Source: Pseudomonas frederiksbergensis
GTDB lineage: Bacteria > Pseudomonadota > Gammaproteobacteria > Pseudomonadales > Pseudomonadaceae
NCBI RefSeq assembly: GCF_001874645.1
Contig: NZ_CP017886.1
Location: forward strand, 5,322,501 to 5,386,500
DNA: 64,000 nucleotides
Reading direction: 5' to 3'
Positions 1 to 8,355 of the stretch are shown in pieces. The translations under genes were made by a program, and so were the position numbers. The notes beneath the pieces are model-generated. The model was given only the letters and a program-made list of their open reading frames with translations, was not told where the DNA came from and ran no database searches. The stretch's first letter is position 1, and every line of letters begins with the position of its first letter.

Positions 1-160
1 GGGGGTATCGCCTCGCCGCGCAAAAGTGTGTTGCGCCAACTGCAATGTCCGCTGGGCGTTGCGCCTCGCGCATCGCTGTGTTGCTCCGGAGCCTGATTCC
101 TAAGTTGGAAGCAGGCACCTACGCTAGCGACATCCATTCAACCCCTATTGAGGTGTGACC
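1..160. other. Left-edge non-coding stretch
   Basis: No convincing coding frame, hairpin or promoter is visible before the transporter gene. The stretch is GC-rich, and its start may belong to whatever lies left of the window. Confidence 0.4.
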
Positions 161-1378
161 ATGTCCTCTGGCAGCTCCACAACGACCGATCTAAAGGCGC
201 CCCCTATTGCGTCGCCAACCCTGTCCACTGCGCTGGTAATTTTGCTCGCCTTCTGTTGTGGAGCCGTCGTCGCGAATCTGTATTACGCCCAGCCAATCGT
301 TGAACTGATCGCGCCTCAGATTGGCCTATCAAGCGAGCACGCCAGCCTCATCGTTTCATTGACTCAGTTCGGATACGCATTGGGTCTGTTCTTTTTGGTG
401 CCCTTGGCTGACCTGATGGAAAATCGTCGGCTGGTGGTTGGCTTCTCGCTGGCTGCTTCCTTGTGCATGGCCGGTGCCGCACTGAGCCAAACGGCTTCAA
501 CGTTTCTGATCTGTTCGTTGCTGATCGGCCTCACTTCGGTCGCAGTGCAAATCCTGGTGCCGCTGGCAGCGCACATGGCGCCAGAAAAGTCCCGCGGCCA
601 AGTGGTGGGCAACATCATGAGTGGTTTGCTGTTGGGGATTCTTCTTTCACGCCCGATCGCCAGTACACTCGCCGAGTCGTTCGGCTGGCACGGTGTGTTT
701 TTCGGTGCGTCTGCCCTGATGGCGATGATTGCAGTCTTGATGGGTGTCGCTCTTCCGCAACGAATGCCCGCTCACCGTGCCAGCTACGGGGCGTTGATCA
801 GTTCGATTTTTACCTTGGCGTGCCGCTACGCCGTGCTTCGTGAGCGCTCTTTGTATCAAGGATTACTCTTTGCCAGTTTCAGCATTTTCTGGACGATTGC
901 GCCTGTCGAACTCATCCGTCATCACCATTTCAGCCAAACACAGGTAGCGCTGTTTACCTTGGTTGGTGCTGTAGGTGCGATAGCGGCTCCGATTGCAGGA
1001 CGCCTGGCGGATGCCGGTCACGCAAAACGGGGTACCGTCATCGCTTTGATTCTTGCGCCGGCTTCGCTTTTGATCGCTGCGCTGCCAAGCTCAGGTTACC
1101 TGTGGTTGGTGGTTAGCGCAGTGCTGCTGGACTTTGCTGTTCAACTGAACATGGTGCTGGGACAGCGTGAGGTCTATGCTCTTGATCCGCACAGTCGCGC
1201 TCGCTTGAATGCGGTATACATGACCAGTATTTTCCTTGGCGGAGCCTTGGGCTCACTGCTGGCGAGTCCGCTTTACGAACGATTGGGATGGAATTTGTTC
1301 GTCTGTCTGGCTGCTTTGGTCCCCGCCGTTGCTGCCGTGCTGTTTTTTAGCCGCATGCGCGCTAGCGCAAAAGTGTGA
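161..1378 (+). CDS. MFS family efflux transporter
   Basis: Inner-membrane transporter of the major facilitator superfamily (about 405 aa, the usual size for 12 helices). A polar N-terminal tail of about 25 residues precedes the first helix. The motif NLYYAQP follows helix 1, and the loop 2-3 motif LADLMENRRLV (motif A type) is present. These features resemble the DHA1-type drug/metabolite exporters annotated YgaY-like; the substrate cannot be read from sequence. ATG at 161 is chosen because GAGG lies 7 nt upstream; an in-frame GTG at 155 is the alternative. A LysR gene follows on the same strand after 115 bp and may have controlled it, but that gene is broken by an insertion sequence. Confidence 0.85.
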   Translation: MSSGSSTTTDLKAPPIASPTLSTALVILLAFCCGAVVANLYYAQPIVELIAPQIGLSSEHASLIVSLTQFGYALGLFFLVPLADLMENRRLVVGFSLAASLCMAGAALSQTASTFLICSLLIGLTSVAVQILVPLAAHMAPEKSRGQVVGNIMSGLLLGILLSRPIASTLAESFGWHGVFFGASALMAMIAVLMGVALPQRMPAHRASYGALISSIFTLACRYAVLRERSLYQGLLFASFSIFWTIAPVELIRHHHFSQTQVALFTLVGAVGAIAAPIAGRLADAGHAKRGTVIALILAPASLLIAALPSSGYLWLVVSAVLLDFAVQLNMVLGQREVYALDPHSRARLNAVYMTSIFLGGALGSLLASPLYERLGWNLFVCLAALVPAVAAVLFFSRMRASAKV

Positions 1379-1928
1379 TTTTTATCAGCACAACCATTCA
1401 AGGCAAACGCGCAAGACTTGTTCAGAATGCGTCCAGCTAAATATATAGGTTGAGCCACTAGATCCAGTCGCTCACTACATCGGAACTTGGGCCATGGACA
1501 AACTGCTTGCGCTGACTATGTTCGTCGAAACCGTGCGCTGCGGTGGCTATTCTGCAGCAGCGCGTAAACTCGACGTCTCAACTTCATCGGTAACTCGCCA
1601 AGTCGCGAGTCTCGAAGCGGAGTTGGGAGCGTCACTGCTCAATCGTACGACGCGTAATACGAATCCCACCGTCGCGGGACAAGCGTACTTCGAAAAGGCT
1701 CTTTTTATCCTTGATGCCCTCGCCGAGGCAGACACGGCAGTTGCCGACCGCAGCTCCGAAGCTCGCGGTCGCTTGAGGGTAAGCGTACCGGTCGAGTTTG
1801 GTCGGCGGGTCATAGCGCCACACATGGGACGCTTGTTTTCTCAGTATCCAGAGCTAAACGTGAGCCTGTCTCTGAGCGACCAAATGACCGATCTGTTGAA
1901 AGAGCGAATCGATCTGTCCGTTCGCTTG

Positions 1929-3120
1929 GGAAGGTCTGAAGTAGTCAGCGATTTTTGATGCCCTCGTTGGTAGAGGTTCAAAAAACGCTGGCTGGTCAGA
2001 AATCAGACCTTTCCTATTCTTAACTCATCGTTTCACCCTTGAGCGACGCCTTTTCAAGGCGCTTTTCCCGCATTACAGGCGCATCTCTCCCGCGACCAGC
2101 AGCCGTTTTCGCATCATCCACAGGTTCGACAGGGCAAATAGCGTGGCCTGTTGCGCGGTGTTTTTCATCAGGCCGCGAAAGCGCACTTTCGTATAGCCAA
2201 ACTGACGCTTGATCACTCGGAATGGATGCTCAACCTTCGCCCGGACTTGTGCTTTCGCATATTCGATTTTGCGCCGCAGGCGCCCGATCAAACTCTTTTT
2301 CGCGTGTTTTTTATAGCTGCTGGGCCGTGCGGCAATCGACCAGATCATCTTGCGATTCTGATGCTCAGGACGCTTGTCCACACCGGTGTAACCGGCATCG
2401 CCAGACACGTATGATTCCTCGCCATGCAGCAACTGATCGACCTGCGTCACGTCCGCCACATTGGCCGCCGTGCCCACCAGGCTATGCACCAAACCCGACT
2501 CGGCATCGACGCCGATATGCGCTTTCATCCCGAAGAAATACATGTTCCCCTTCTTCGTCTGATGCATTTCGGGGTCGCGTTTACCCTCTTTATTCTTGGT
2601 CGAACTCGGCGCATGAATGATCGTCGCATCGACCACCGTACCTTGGCGCAACATCAGGCCACGGTCGCCCAGATAACCGTTGATGACCTGCAAAATCCCG
2701 CCGGCCAACTCATGTTTTTCCAACAGACGTCGGAAGTTGAGGATCGTGGTTTCATCGGGAATCCGATCCAGATGCAGCCCCGAAAACTGGCGCAGGATAG
2801 TGGTCTCGTACAGCGCTTCTTCCATCGCCGGATCGCTGTAGCCGAACCAGTTCTGCATCAGATGAACCCGCAACATCGCCATCAATGGATACGCCGGACG
2901 ACCACCTTCGCCTTTCGGATAATTCGGCTCGATCAAGGCAATCAGACCCTTCCAGGGCACGACCTGATCCATCTCGATCAGGAAACGCTCGCGGCGGGTC
3001 TGCTTACGTTTGCCGGCGTACTCGGCATCGGCGAAGGACATCTGTTTCATCGGGGCTCAACCGTCGTGTTCGGATCAGGCGGCTATTTCACCAAATCTGA
3101 AAGTCTTTTTCAGAGTTTCC
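1929..3120 (-). mobile_element. Complete IS5-type insertion sequence, 1192 bp
   Basis: The ends are imperfect inverted repeats: the left begins GGAAGGTCTGAA and the right, read inward, begins GGAAACTCTGAA. The element is flanked by direct 4-bp repeats CTTG (1925-1928 and 3121-3124). Length, terminal GGAAGG, the 4-bp duplication and a single transposase of about 325 aa all match the IS5 subgroup. The transposase is intact and both ends are present, so the element may be mobile. It has split a LysR gene. Confidence 0.93.
2073..3050 (-). CDS. IS5-family DDE transposase
   Basis: 325-residue transposase that cuts and joins the ends of its own element. The N-terminal DUF772-type region is followed by the DDE catalytic core: first Asp in GTVVDATIIHAP (about residue 140), second Asp in SGDAGYTG (about 218), and the C-terminal signature with Glu in AKVEHPFRVIKRQFG. 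The length is normal for IS5 (InsH of E. coli has 326 aa) and there is no frameshift. It lies within the 1192-bp element with short non-coding margins of 70 and 144 bp. Confidence 0.95.
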   Translation of the reverse strand: MKQMSFADAEYAGKRKQTRRERFLIEMDQVVPWKGLIALIEPNYPKGEGGRPAYPLMAMLRVHLMQNWFGYSDPAMEEALYETTILRQFSGLHLDRIPDETTILNFRRLLEKHELAGGILQVINGYLGDRGLMLRQGTVVDATIIHAPSSTKNKEGKRDPEMHQTKKGNMYFFGMKAHIGVDAESGLVHSLVGTAANVADVTQVDQLLHGEESYVSGDAGYTGVDKRPEHQNRKMIWSIAARPSSYKKHAKKSLIGRLRRKIEYAKAQVRAKVEHPFRVIKRQFGYTKVRFRGLMKNTAQQATLFALSNLWMMRKRLLVAGEMRL

Positions 3121-3688
3121 CTTGGGTTCCTCATTAGCCAGCGAAGACATTATCAGTAAACCAATTGGCCGGTTCGAACGATGGGTAGTAGGAAGCCCCG
3201 ACTATTTTGCGAGAGCCGGCATTCCCTTGCAGCCCCAAGAACTTTTAAATCACGAATGCTTGCGCTTCGATTACGGGGGCATGCATCACGGTTGGGCTTT
3301 TCGCGGCTCAGAAGATTGCATTCGCATCAATGTTCAGGGACGGCTTGAAAGCAATAATGCCGATATCCTGCGTGAGGCGGCTTTGAGTGGCAGAGGCACT
3401 GCGTTGCTGGCGGATTGGCTAGTGGCCGAAGATGTGCTCCAGGGGCGCCTGACCCGCGTGCTCGCCAACTACGAGGCCAACCCGGGCGACGCCAATGGCA
3501 TGATCAACGTGCTGTATTTGCCAAACCATCGAGGATCTAGCCGGGTGAAGGTTTTCATATCTTTTCTCGAAGAAATCCTCAGCTACTGATAGCGATAACA
3601 GAGCACACGCAACGCAGCGTTGCGGATGTCTACTCGGATCGGGTCAATTCACCTAAAGTCTGGTCACTGGACATATCGGTTGACCAAC

Positions 3689-4303
3689 ATGAAAAACAAT
3701 TTCATCGCCTTAGCCTTTGATTTCCTCAACCCTTGGTGTTGGATGGGTGAAAAACGCCTGCGTCAAGCCATGGCCAAAACCGGGGTAATCCTCCCTATCG
3801 ACTACCAGGCTTGTCGGTCAGCGCATCCGAAAGCGCAGATTGGCATGGACTATCGAACATACCGAGAGAATCGCTTCGGCAGCCAAGCCAAAACCTATGA
3901 AGAGGCCCTGTCCCTTGCCGCTGCGGAATTCGGCATCTCGTTGGACTTCAGCCGGATCACCACGATGCCGGATACGGAGCCTGCACTTCGGCTCATGCAG
4001 TGGCAGAAGGGTAGGGGTAAATGCCCCCGAACCCTGTTTGACGGTATTTACCAAGCGCATTTTTGCGAAGGGAAGGACATAAGCGATCCAGCGTCGCTTC
4101 TCGCATTACTGAAGCAAGATGCCGAAGAGCGACAAATGGCCATGAACTTTCTGCGTAGCGAGGACGGCGTTGAGGATCTCGTGAAGGCCGAGCGCGAAAC
4201 CATCGCGTGGTGTGGACGGCTGACACCAGGCATGAAGTTAGGCGAGACGCTAATAAGCGGCGCGCAGCCATCAGAAATATTGGCAACACTTCTTAAACCT
4301 TGA
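3689..4303 (+). CDS. DsbA/HCCA-isomerase-like thioredoxin-fold protein
   Basis: About 204 residues, resembling the FrnE/2-hydroxychromene-2-carboxylate isomerase branch of the DsbA superfamily: a first beta strand, then FDFLNPWCWMGEKRL (residues 10-24), an alpha-helical insert, and a second thioredoxin half. The FrnE active site is normally CPWC; here the first Cys is Asn14 and only Cys17 remains. A dithiol oxidoreductase function is therefore doubtful, and a glutathione-dependent isomerase or transferase role is more likely. No signal peptide, so cytoplasmic. The start at 3689 opens on the conserved first strand. An in-frame ATG at 3620 would add 23 atypical residues. Neither start has a strong ribosome site. 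Confidence 0.7.
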   Translation: MKNNFIALAFDFLNPWCWMGEKRLRQAMAKTGVILPIDYQACRSAHPKAQIGMDYRTYRENRFGSQAKTYEEALSLAAAEFGISLDFSRITTMPDTEPALRLMQWQKGRGKCPRTLFDGIYQAHFCEGKDISDPASLLALLKQDAEERQMAMNFLRSEDGVEDLVKAERETIAWCGRLTPGMKLGETLISGAQPSEILATLLKP

Positions 4304-4511
4304 TTGAGGAATAGAACTTCGGCCCTGGCATGGATCAATCGTAAGCGTCTTGCTGCGGGCAAGACGAACGGATGTTCGATTACTCTGTGGCCTCGGAGCA
4401 AGGGCTTGTCGAAGAGATAAGCAGGCATTCAGATTTAGAGAGGGTCGTGCCTGTAGCAGGTCAGCGCGATCGTCAGCCCATGCCGCCCGCCGCTTTTCAC
4501 CATTCGTTCAG

Positions 4512-4525
4512 TTGATAGTTATCAT
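4512..4525. promoter_or_regulatory. ANR/FNR-like palindrome TTGAT-N4-ATCAT
   Basis: This site matches the Pseudomonas ANR box consensus TTGATNNNNATCAA at 9 of 10 positions. It contains a TGATA-N2-TATCA palindrome and lies about 80 bp before the exported-protein gene at 4605. The rest of 4304-4604 holds no gene I recognise. Binding is a hypothesis from sequence only. Confidence 0.35.
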
Positions 4526-4604
4526 CAAGGAATGCAAGTTCTGTTTTGCCGGCAAAGGAGGAGGATGGCGCTATACCGAAGCCGCTTCTGAAGGAACATA
4601 CGCG

Positions 4605-5276
4605 ATGAAAATTTCTACCCTGCTGACGCTTGTCGCCGTATTAAGCGGTGGTGTTGCTGCCATAGCGCCTGCCTACGCTGCCGGTGAGCAGTCCTGCCAT
4701 TTTCTATCGATGGCCGACAGCACCACTGGCCTGCAGCATTCACAATCGGTGGGTGTGCTCTACAGCGAAAACACTATCAATACCCTTGAGTACCTTGAGC
4801 AGTACCATTCCGTCGCGCAGAACGGCGCGAAAAATGGTGCGCTCGATTCCCGCATCAGCAGCGCGTTTATCAACAGCTCTGATCCGAAACTGGCGATCGA
4901 CTGGCTCAAGAGTTCGCTACGGAGACAATTTTCCTCAGTGACCGTGTACGACAACCTCGATGCTCTAGTGCAAGCCCGTCCGGATGTGGTGGTAATGCTG
5001 GACACCTACAGCCGTCTGGTGACGAAGCGTAATACCCAGGTCGAAGCGCGTTTTCTCGCCAAGTTCTACGATTCGAACCTGCAATATATCGGTAAGGCCG
5101 AAGGCTACAGTGGAAAGGAACTACCCTCAGTCTGGGTTCATGGCAAAGCGGCTCGGGAGATTGCCACACAAATTGACCAGCAACGTGACTTGCAAGTGGA
5201 TGCCCTGAAACAGTTCGATGCGTCGCTGAAGGCGCTAGTTACGTCCAGCGAAGTGGCTCAGCTTGCAAATAACTGA
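4605..5276 (+). CDS. Exported protein of unknown function
   Basis: 223 residues with a clear Sec signal peptide (MKIS, hydrophobic core, cleavage after AYA at residue 25), so probably periplasmic. The mature part begins AGEQSCHF. It includes a stretch like a TRX/P-loop-free alpha-beta domain: VTVYDNLDALVQARPDVVVMLDTY, then a strand-rich segment NTQVEARFLAKFYD, and ends in a helix. This pattern recalls lipoprotein-like domains that report on RND or polysaccharide systems, but I cannot name a family. The ATG at 4605 has AAGGA about 10 nt upstream. It stands alone between an ANR-like palindrome and a terminator. Confidence 0.7.
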   Translation: MKISTLLTLVAVLSGGVAAIAPAYAAGEQSCHFLSMADSTTGLQHSQSVGVLYSENTINTLEYLEQYHSVAQNGAKNGALDSRISSAFINSSDPKLAIDWLKSSLRRQFSSVTVYDNLDALVQARPDVVVMLDTYSRLVTKRNTQVEARFLAKFYDSNLQYIGKAEGYSGKELPSVWVHGKAAREIATQIDQQRDLQVDALKQFDASLKALVTSSEVAQLANN

Positions 5277-5585
5277 TGGCGTGTCCCCCAGGCTGCATCC
5301 GAGAAATACACAATCTGAATTTAGGTAGGGGTGTAGTGGGGCTTGGCGGGGATCACTGGAGCAGTACCGGAACCTCGCGACGGCCTACGGGCATATACTG
5401 CAGAAGAAAGCCAAGACCACCTCAACCGGTGGTTTTTTTCGCATCAAGCGACCTGCAGTACTCAGGCAAGCGTAGGCCGGACCAATCGCACTCATGAATC
5501 CAATGACTCATGCGTTGAAGTAACCTCGTTCAAGCAGGAGTGGCAAATCGTTGAAAATGGGCAACGCTCTGTTCTGCGGTGTAGC
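5277..5585. other. Intergenic region with terminator
   Basis: Apart from the hairpin at 5416-5439, nothing recognisable is present. No tRNA-like fold or coding frame with typical codon use was found. Confidence 0.4.
5416..5439 (+). terminator. Rho-independent terminator
   Basis: Stem ACCACC/GGTGGT with a 6-nt loop, followed directly by seven T. It lies 140 bp after the exported-protein gene and would end plus-strand transcription before the convergent transporter operon. Confidence 0.7.
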
Positions 5586-7037
5586 CTAGGACAGCGCAAG
5601 GATCCAAGGCGCACCCAGGCCCAGCAGCAGAATGAGAAACAACCCGCCGAAGATAGAGCCCAGGCGCCAGTAATCGGCACTAGGCAGATAACCACTGCCG
5701 TAGTAGACCGGGCTCGGCCCCGTGCCATAGGGCGTAATAATACCCATCAGCCCCAGTGAAGTGCCCAGAAGCAGCGCGAAGGCTTGCAGATCGATGCCGC
5801 TCACCCCCATCCCGGCCGCCAGCATCACCGGCAGTAGCGCGGTGGTGTGGGCGGTGGAGCTGGCGAACAGGTAATGGGCCAGATAAAACACCACCACCAG
5901 CAGCACCATGGCAACGTTTGGAGAAAATCCATTCAGGTGGGCCGCGACGAATTGACCAAACCAGGGCACAAAGCCCACGCGTGTCAGCCCGTCGGCCAGT
6001 GCTACCAGCGTGGCGAACCAGGCGAAGGTGTTCCAGGCTGCCTTGTTGCCCAGTGCGTCATTCCAAGTGATGACATTTGTCAGAAGCATCAACACGATGA
6101 CAAGGATGCCCACCAGGGCCGGGTCGAGCCATGCTCCCGCGAATATCCACAGTCCGAGCGCACTCACCACCAACGCCAACAGGATCTTTTCGCTGCGTGA
6201 CAGTGAGCCCAGATCTGCCAGTTCGCGGGCAGCCCAGGCCGGCACCTCTTCGTTGCTCTTGATCTGCGGCGGATACAGCCAGTACGCCAGCAATGGCAGC
6301 ACTGCCAGTAACAGCAGGCCGACCGGTGCTGCGGCGATAAACCACTGGCCCCAGGAAATATGCACGCCGGCGGTTTTTTCGATGAGGGCCGATGCCAGCA
6401 GGTTGGGCGCCAATGCGGTCATGAACAGCGAGCTGGTGACACAGGTGGACGCGATGGCAACCCACATCAGATAGGAGCCGATGCGCCGCGCGCTGGGGTC
6501 GTTCGGTTTGGAGTCGTATAGTCCAGGCAGGTTGCGAATCACCGGGTAGATGGTACCGCCACTGCGAGCGGTGTTGGACGGGGTAAAGGGCGCCAGCACC
6601 AGGTCCGCGAGCATGACGGCATAGCCTAGCGTCAGGGTCTTGCGGCCCATGCGTTTGACCAGCAGCAACGCAATACGCCGCCCCAGCCCGGTCTTCTCAT
6701 AGCCCAGGGCAAACATGAAGGCGCTGAAGATCAACCAGACAGTGTTGTTCGCGAAGCCCGACAGGCCCCATTTCAAGGCCTCCGTGGGCACCTTGAAGCC
6801 TGCGCTGGCCAGTTGTTCTGGACTGAACAGCACCCAGGGGGCCAACACCGCCGCGACCGCGACCCCGATCAGGCCAATCACGGCGCCCGGCAGCGGTTCG
6901 AAAATAAGGCCTACGACCACACCCGCGAACAGGGCGAAAAAATACCAGGCATGGGGGGCCAATCCGGCAGGTGCCGGCAGGAGTGCGAGCACCAGCGCAA
7001 CGCAAGGTGGCAGCAGAAATGTCCAGAGATTACGCAC
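5586..7037 (-). CDS. DASS-family (SLC13/CitT-like) dicarboxylate transporter
   Basis: 483-residue inner-membrane protein with many hydrophobic helices and the family signature SNTARSGGTIYPVIRNL in the first half, a substrate/cation site loop. It belongs to the divalent anion:Na+ symporter (CitT/TtdT/2-oxoglutarate-malate translocator) family, which moves succinate, fumarate, tartrate or similar di- and tricarboxylates by symport or antiport. The start is GTG at 7037 with AGGA 8-9 nt upstream. It is the last gene of the minus-strand operon after the Fe-S, flavoprotein and NADH-binding subunits (57-nt gap), so it probably imports their substrate or exchanges substrate for product. Exact substrate unknown. 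Confidence 0.85.
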   Translation of the reverse strand: MRNLWTFLLPPCVALVLALLPAPAGLAPHAWYFFALFAGVVVGLIFEPLPGAVIGLIGVAVAAVLAPWVLFSPEQLASAGFKVPTEALKWGLSGFANNTVWLIFSAFMFALGYEKTGLGRRIALLLVKRMGRKTLTLGYAVMLADLVLAPFTPSNTARSGGTIYPVIRNLPGLYDSKPNDPSARRIGSYLMWVAIASTCVTSSLFMTALAPNLLASALIEKTAGVHISWGQWFIAAAPVGLLLLAVLPLLAYWLYPPQIKSNEEVPAWAARELADLGSLSRSEKILLALVVSALGLWIFAGAWLDPALVGILVIVLMLLTNVITWNDALGNKAAWNTFAWFATLVALADGLTRVGFVPWFGQFVAAHLNGFSPNVAMVLLVVVFYLAHYLFASSTAHTTALLPVMLAAGMGVSGIDLQAFALLLGTSLGLMGIITPYGTGPSPVYYGSGYLPSADYWRLGSIFGGLFLILLLGLGAPWILALS

Positions 7038-7094
7038 TATCGAGTTCCTAATAATACCGAGGGCTGAATGCGATTGAAGGGTGATTGGACGTCA

Positions 7095-8345
7095 TCAACC
7101 CACTGCAATGACTTGAGCGGCGTATTCGTTGCGAAATTGCTTCAGGGAGCTGAGTACCACCGTTGCCGCGCCATCAATCAGGCCACAGCGGCCGCTGCCC
7201 GGAAGCAAATGGCAGAGACTCTCCAGTGCCTGTAGGTCATTGGGCAGACCCGTGCCGGTATCGATTCGCCTCAGCAACCGCGAGAGTTGATAGGTACCGG
7301 CTTTACAAGGTGGGCACTGGCCGCAGGAGCCCGCCGCAAAGAAATCGACGTACTCTGCCACCTTGCGCACGATGCTGGTGCCCTCCGAGATCACGATCAT
7401 GGCCCCAGTACCCAGGCTTGAACCACGGGCCTTCAGCGTATCAAAGTCCAGGGGCACATCCAGATCATCCGCGCCCAGCAGGGTATTGGAAGGACCGCCG
7501 GTGAATACCGCCTTGAAGGCGCGTTCGCCCAACATGCCACCGCCGTGCTCGAAAATCAGCGTGTGCAACGGGGTGCCCATCGGTAGCTCGTATAGACCTG
7601 GCCTGAGTACGTCCCCGGAGAGTGAGTAGAGCTTGGTCCCACAGGCGTCACCCAGGCCCAGGTCTCGGTACCAGGCGGCGCCATGGCGCAGGATGTGGGC
7701 AGCATGGGCCAGGGTTTCGATGTTGTTGATCAGCGTCGGTTGGCCATGCACGCCACTTTGCGCGGGATAGGGCGGTTTTTGCCGGGGGAAGGGGAAGCCG
7801 CCTTCGACACTGGCGATCACGGCGGTTTCTTCGCCGCCGATATACAGGCCCGAGCTTTCCACCACCGCAAGGTCGATCGGGCGATTCTGGTGCTTGGCGA
7901 CTTCGGCCAGGAGGGCGCAGCCCCGCCACTGCTCGATGGCCTGACGCACAACGGCCACTGCGCAGTGCTGGTGAGGGTTGACGTAGAGATAAACGTGATT
8001 GGCCTGGGTGGCTAGCGCGGCAATCAGCGCGCCCTCGATCACCTGATGCGGCGATTTTTCCAGTAGCTCGCGATCCTTGAAGGTGCCTGGCTCATCCTCG
8101 TTACCGTTGCACAGGACATACTTTTCCAGCTCCGCAGGCTGCGCCGCCATGGCTGCCCACTTGCGATGGGTGGGGAAACCGGCGCCACCCAGACCGCGCA
8201 GGTTTGCTTCGGCCAGGGTCGAGAGGATGCCGGTTGGATTGCTTAGCGCGGCGCGCAAGCCTTCACCGCCGCCCTGGGCGAACCAGGCATCGAGGTCGGC
8301 GCCCACTTGTACGGCAGGGGCGAGTAATACGAGTTGAGTCTTCAT
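7095..8345 (-). CDS. NuoF-like NADH/FMN-binding subunit
   Basis: 416 residues homologous to the 51-kDa NADH-binding subunit of complex I (NuoF) and related soluble dehydrogenase subunits. The glycine-rich FMN/NADH loop GLGGAGFPTHRKW is at 51-63, then YVLCNGNEDEPGTFKDR (76-92) and GGEETAVIASVEG (170-182, where NuoF usually has CGEETA). The C-terminal [4Fe-4S] ligands are Cys341, Cys344, Cys347 (SCGQCPPCK) and Cys387. There is no NuoE-like domain fused or nearby, and no other complex I gene in the window. It lies directly after the flavoprotein gene; starts at 8354 or 8345 are both possible, with 1-10 nt spacing, so translation is probably coupled. Inferred role: takes hydride from NADH and feeds electrons to the Fe-S subunit of the same operon. 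Confidence 0.85.
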   Translation of the reverse strand: MKTQLVLLAPAVQVGADLDAWFAQGGGEGLRAALSNPTGILSTLAEANLRGLGGAGFPTHRKWAAMAAQPAELEKYVLCNGNEDEPGTFKDRELLEKSPHQVIEGALIAALATQANHVYLYVNPHQHCAVAVVRQAIEQWRGCALLAEVAKHQNRPIDLAVVESSGLYIGGEETAVIASVEGGFPFPRQKPPYPAQSGVHGQPTLINNIETLAHAAHILRHGAAWYRDLGLGDACGTKLYSLSGDVLRPGLYELPMGTPLHTLIFEHGGGMLGERAFKAVFTGGPSNTLLGADDLDVPLDFDTLKARGSSLGTGAMIVISEGTSIVRKVAEYVDFFAAGSCGQCPPCKAGTYQLSRLLRRIDTGTGLPNDLQALESLCHLLPGSGRCGLIDGAATVVLSSLKQFRNEYAAQVIAVG

Positions 8346-8355
8346 CTCAGGCATC

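Larger units (their letters stand above)
1494..3589 (+). pseudogene. LysR-family regulator, split by IS5-type insertion
   Basis: Two halves of one LysR-type transcriptional regulator. The 5' half (1494-1928) encodes the winged helix-turn-helix (residues about 15-60, with GGYSAAARKLDVSTSSVTRQ) and the start of the effector domain up to DLSVRLG. The 3' half (3125-3589) continues with SSLASEDI through the C-terminus. Removing 1929-3124, the element plus one target-site copy, rejoins the frame exactly and gives a 299-residue protein, the usual LysR length, with no other lesion seen. As it stands, the 5' half ends 30 nt inside the element, giving a 154-residue product that keeps the DNA-binding domain and could still bind DNA. 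The adjacent MFS gene is the likely target of the intact protein. Confidence 0.9.
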
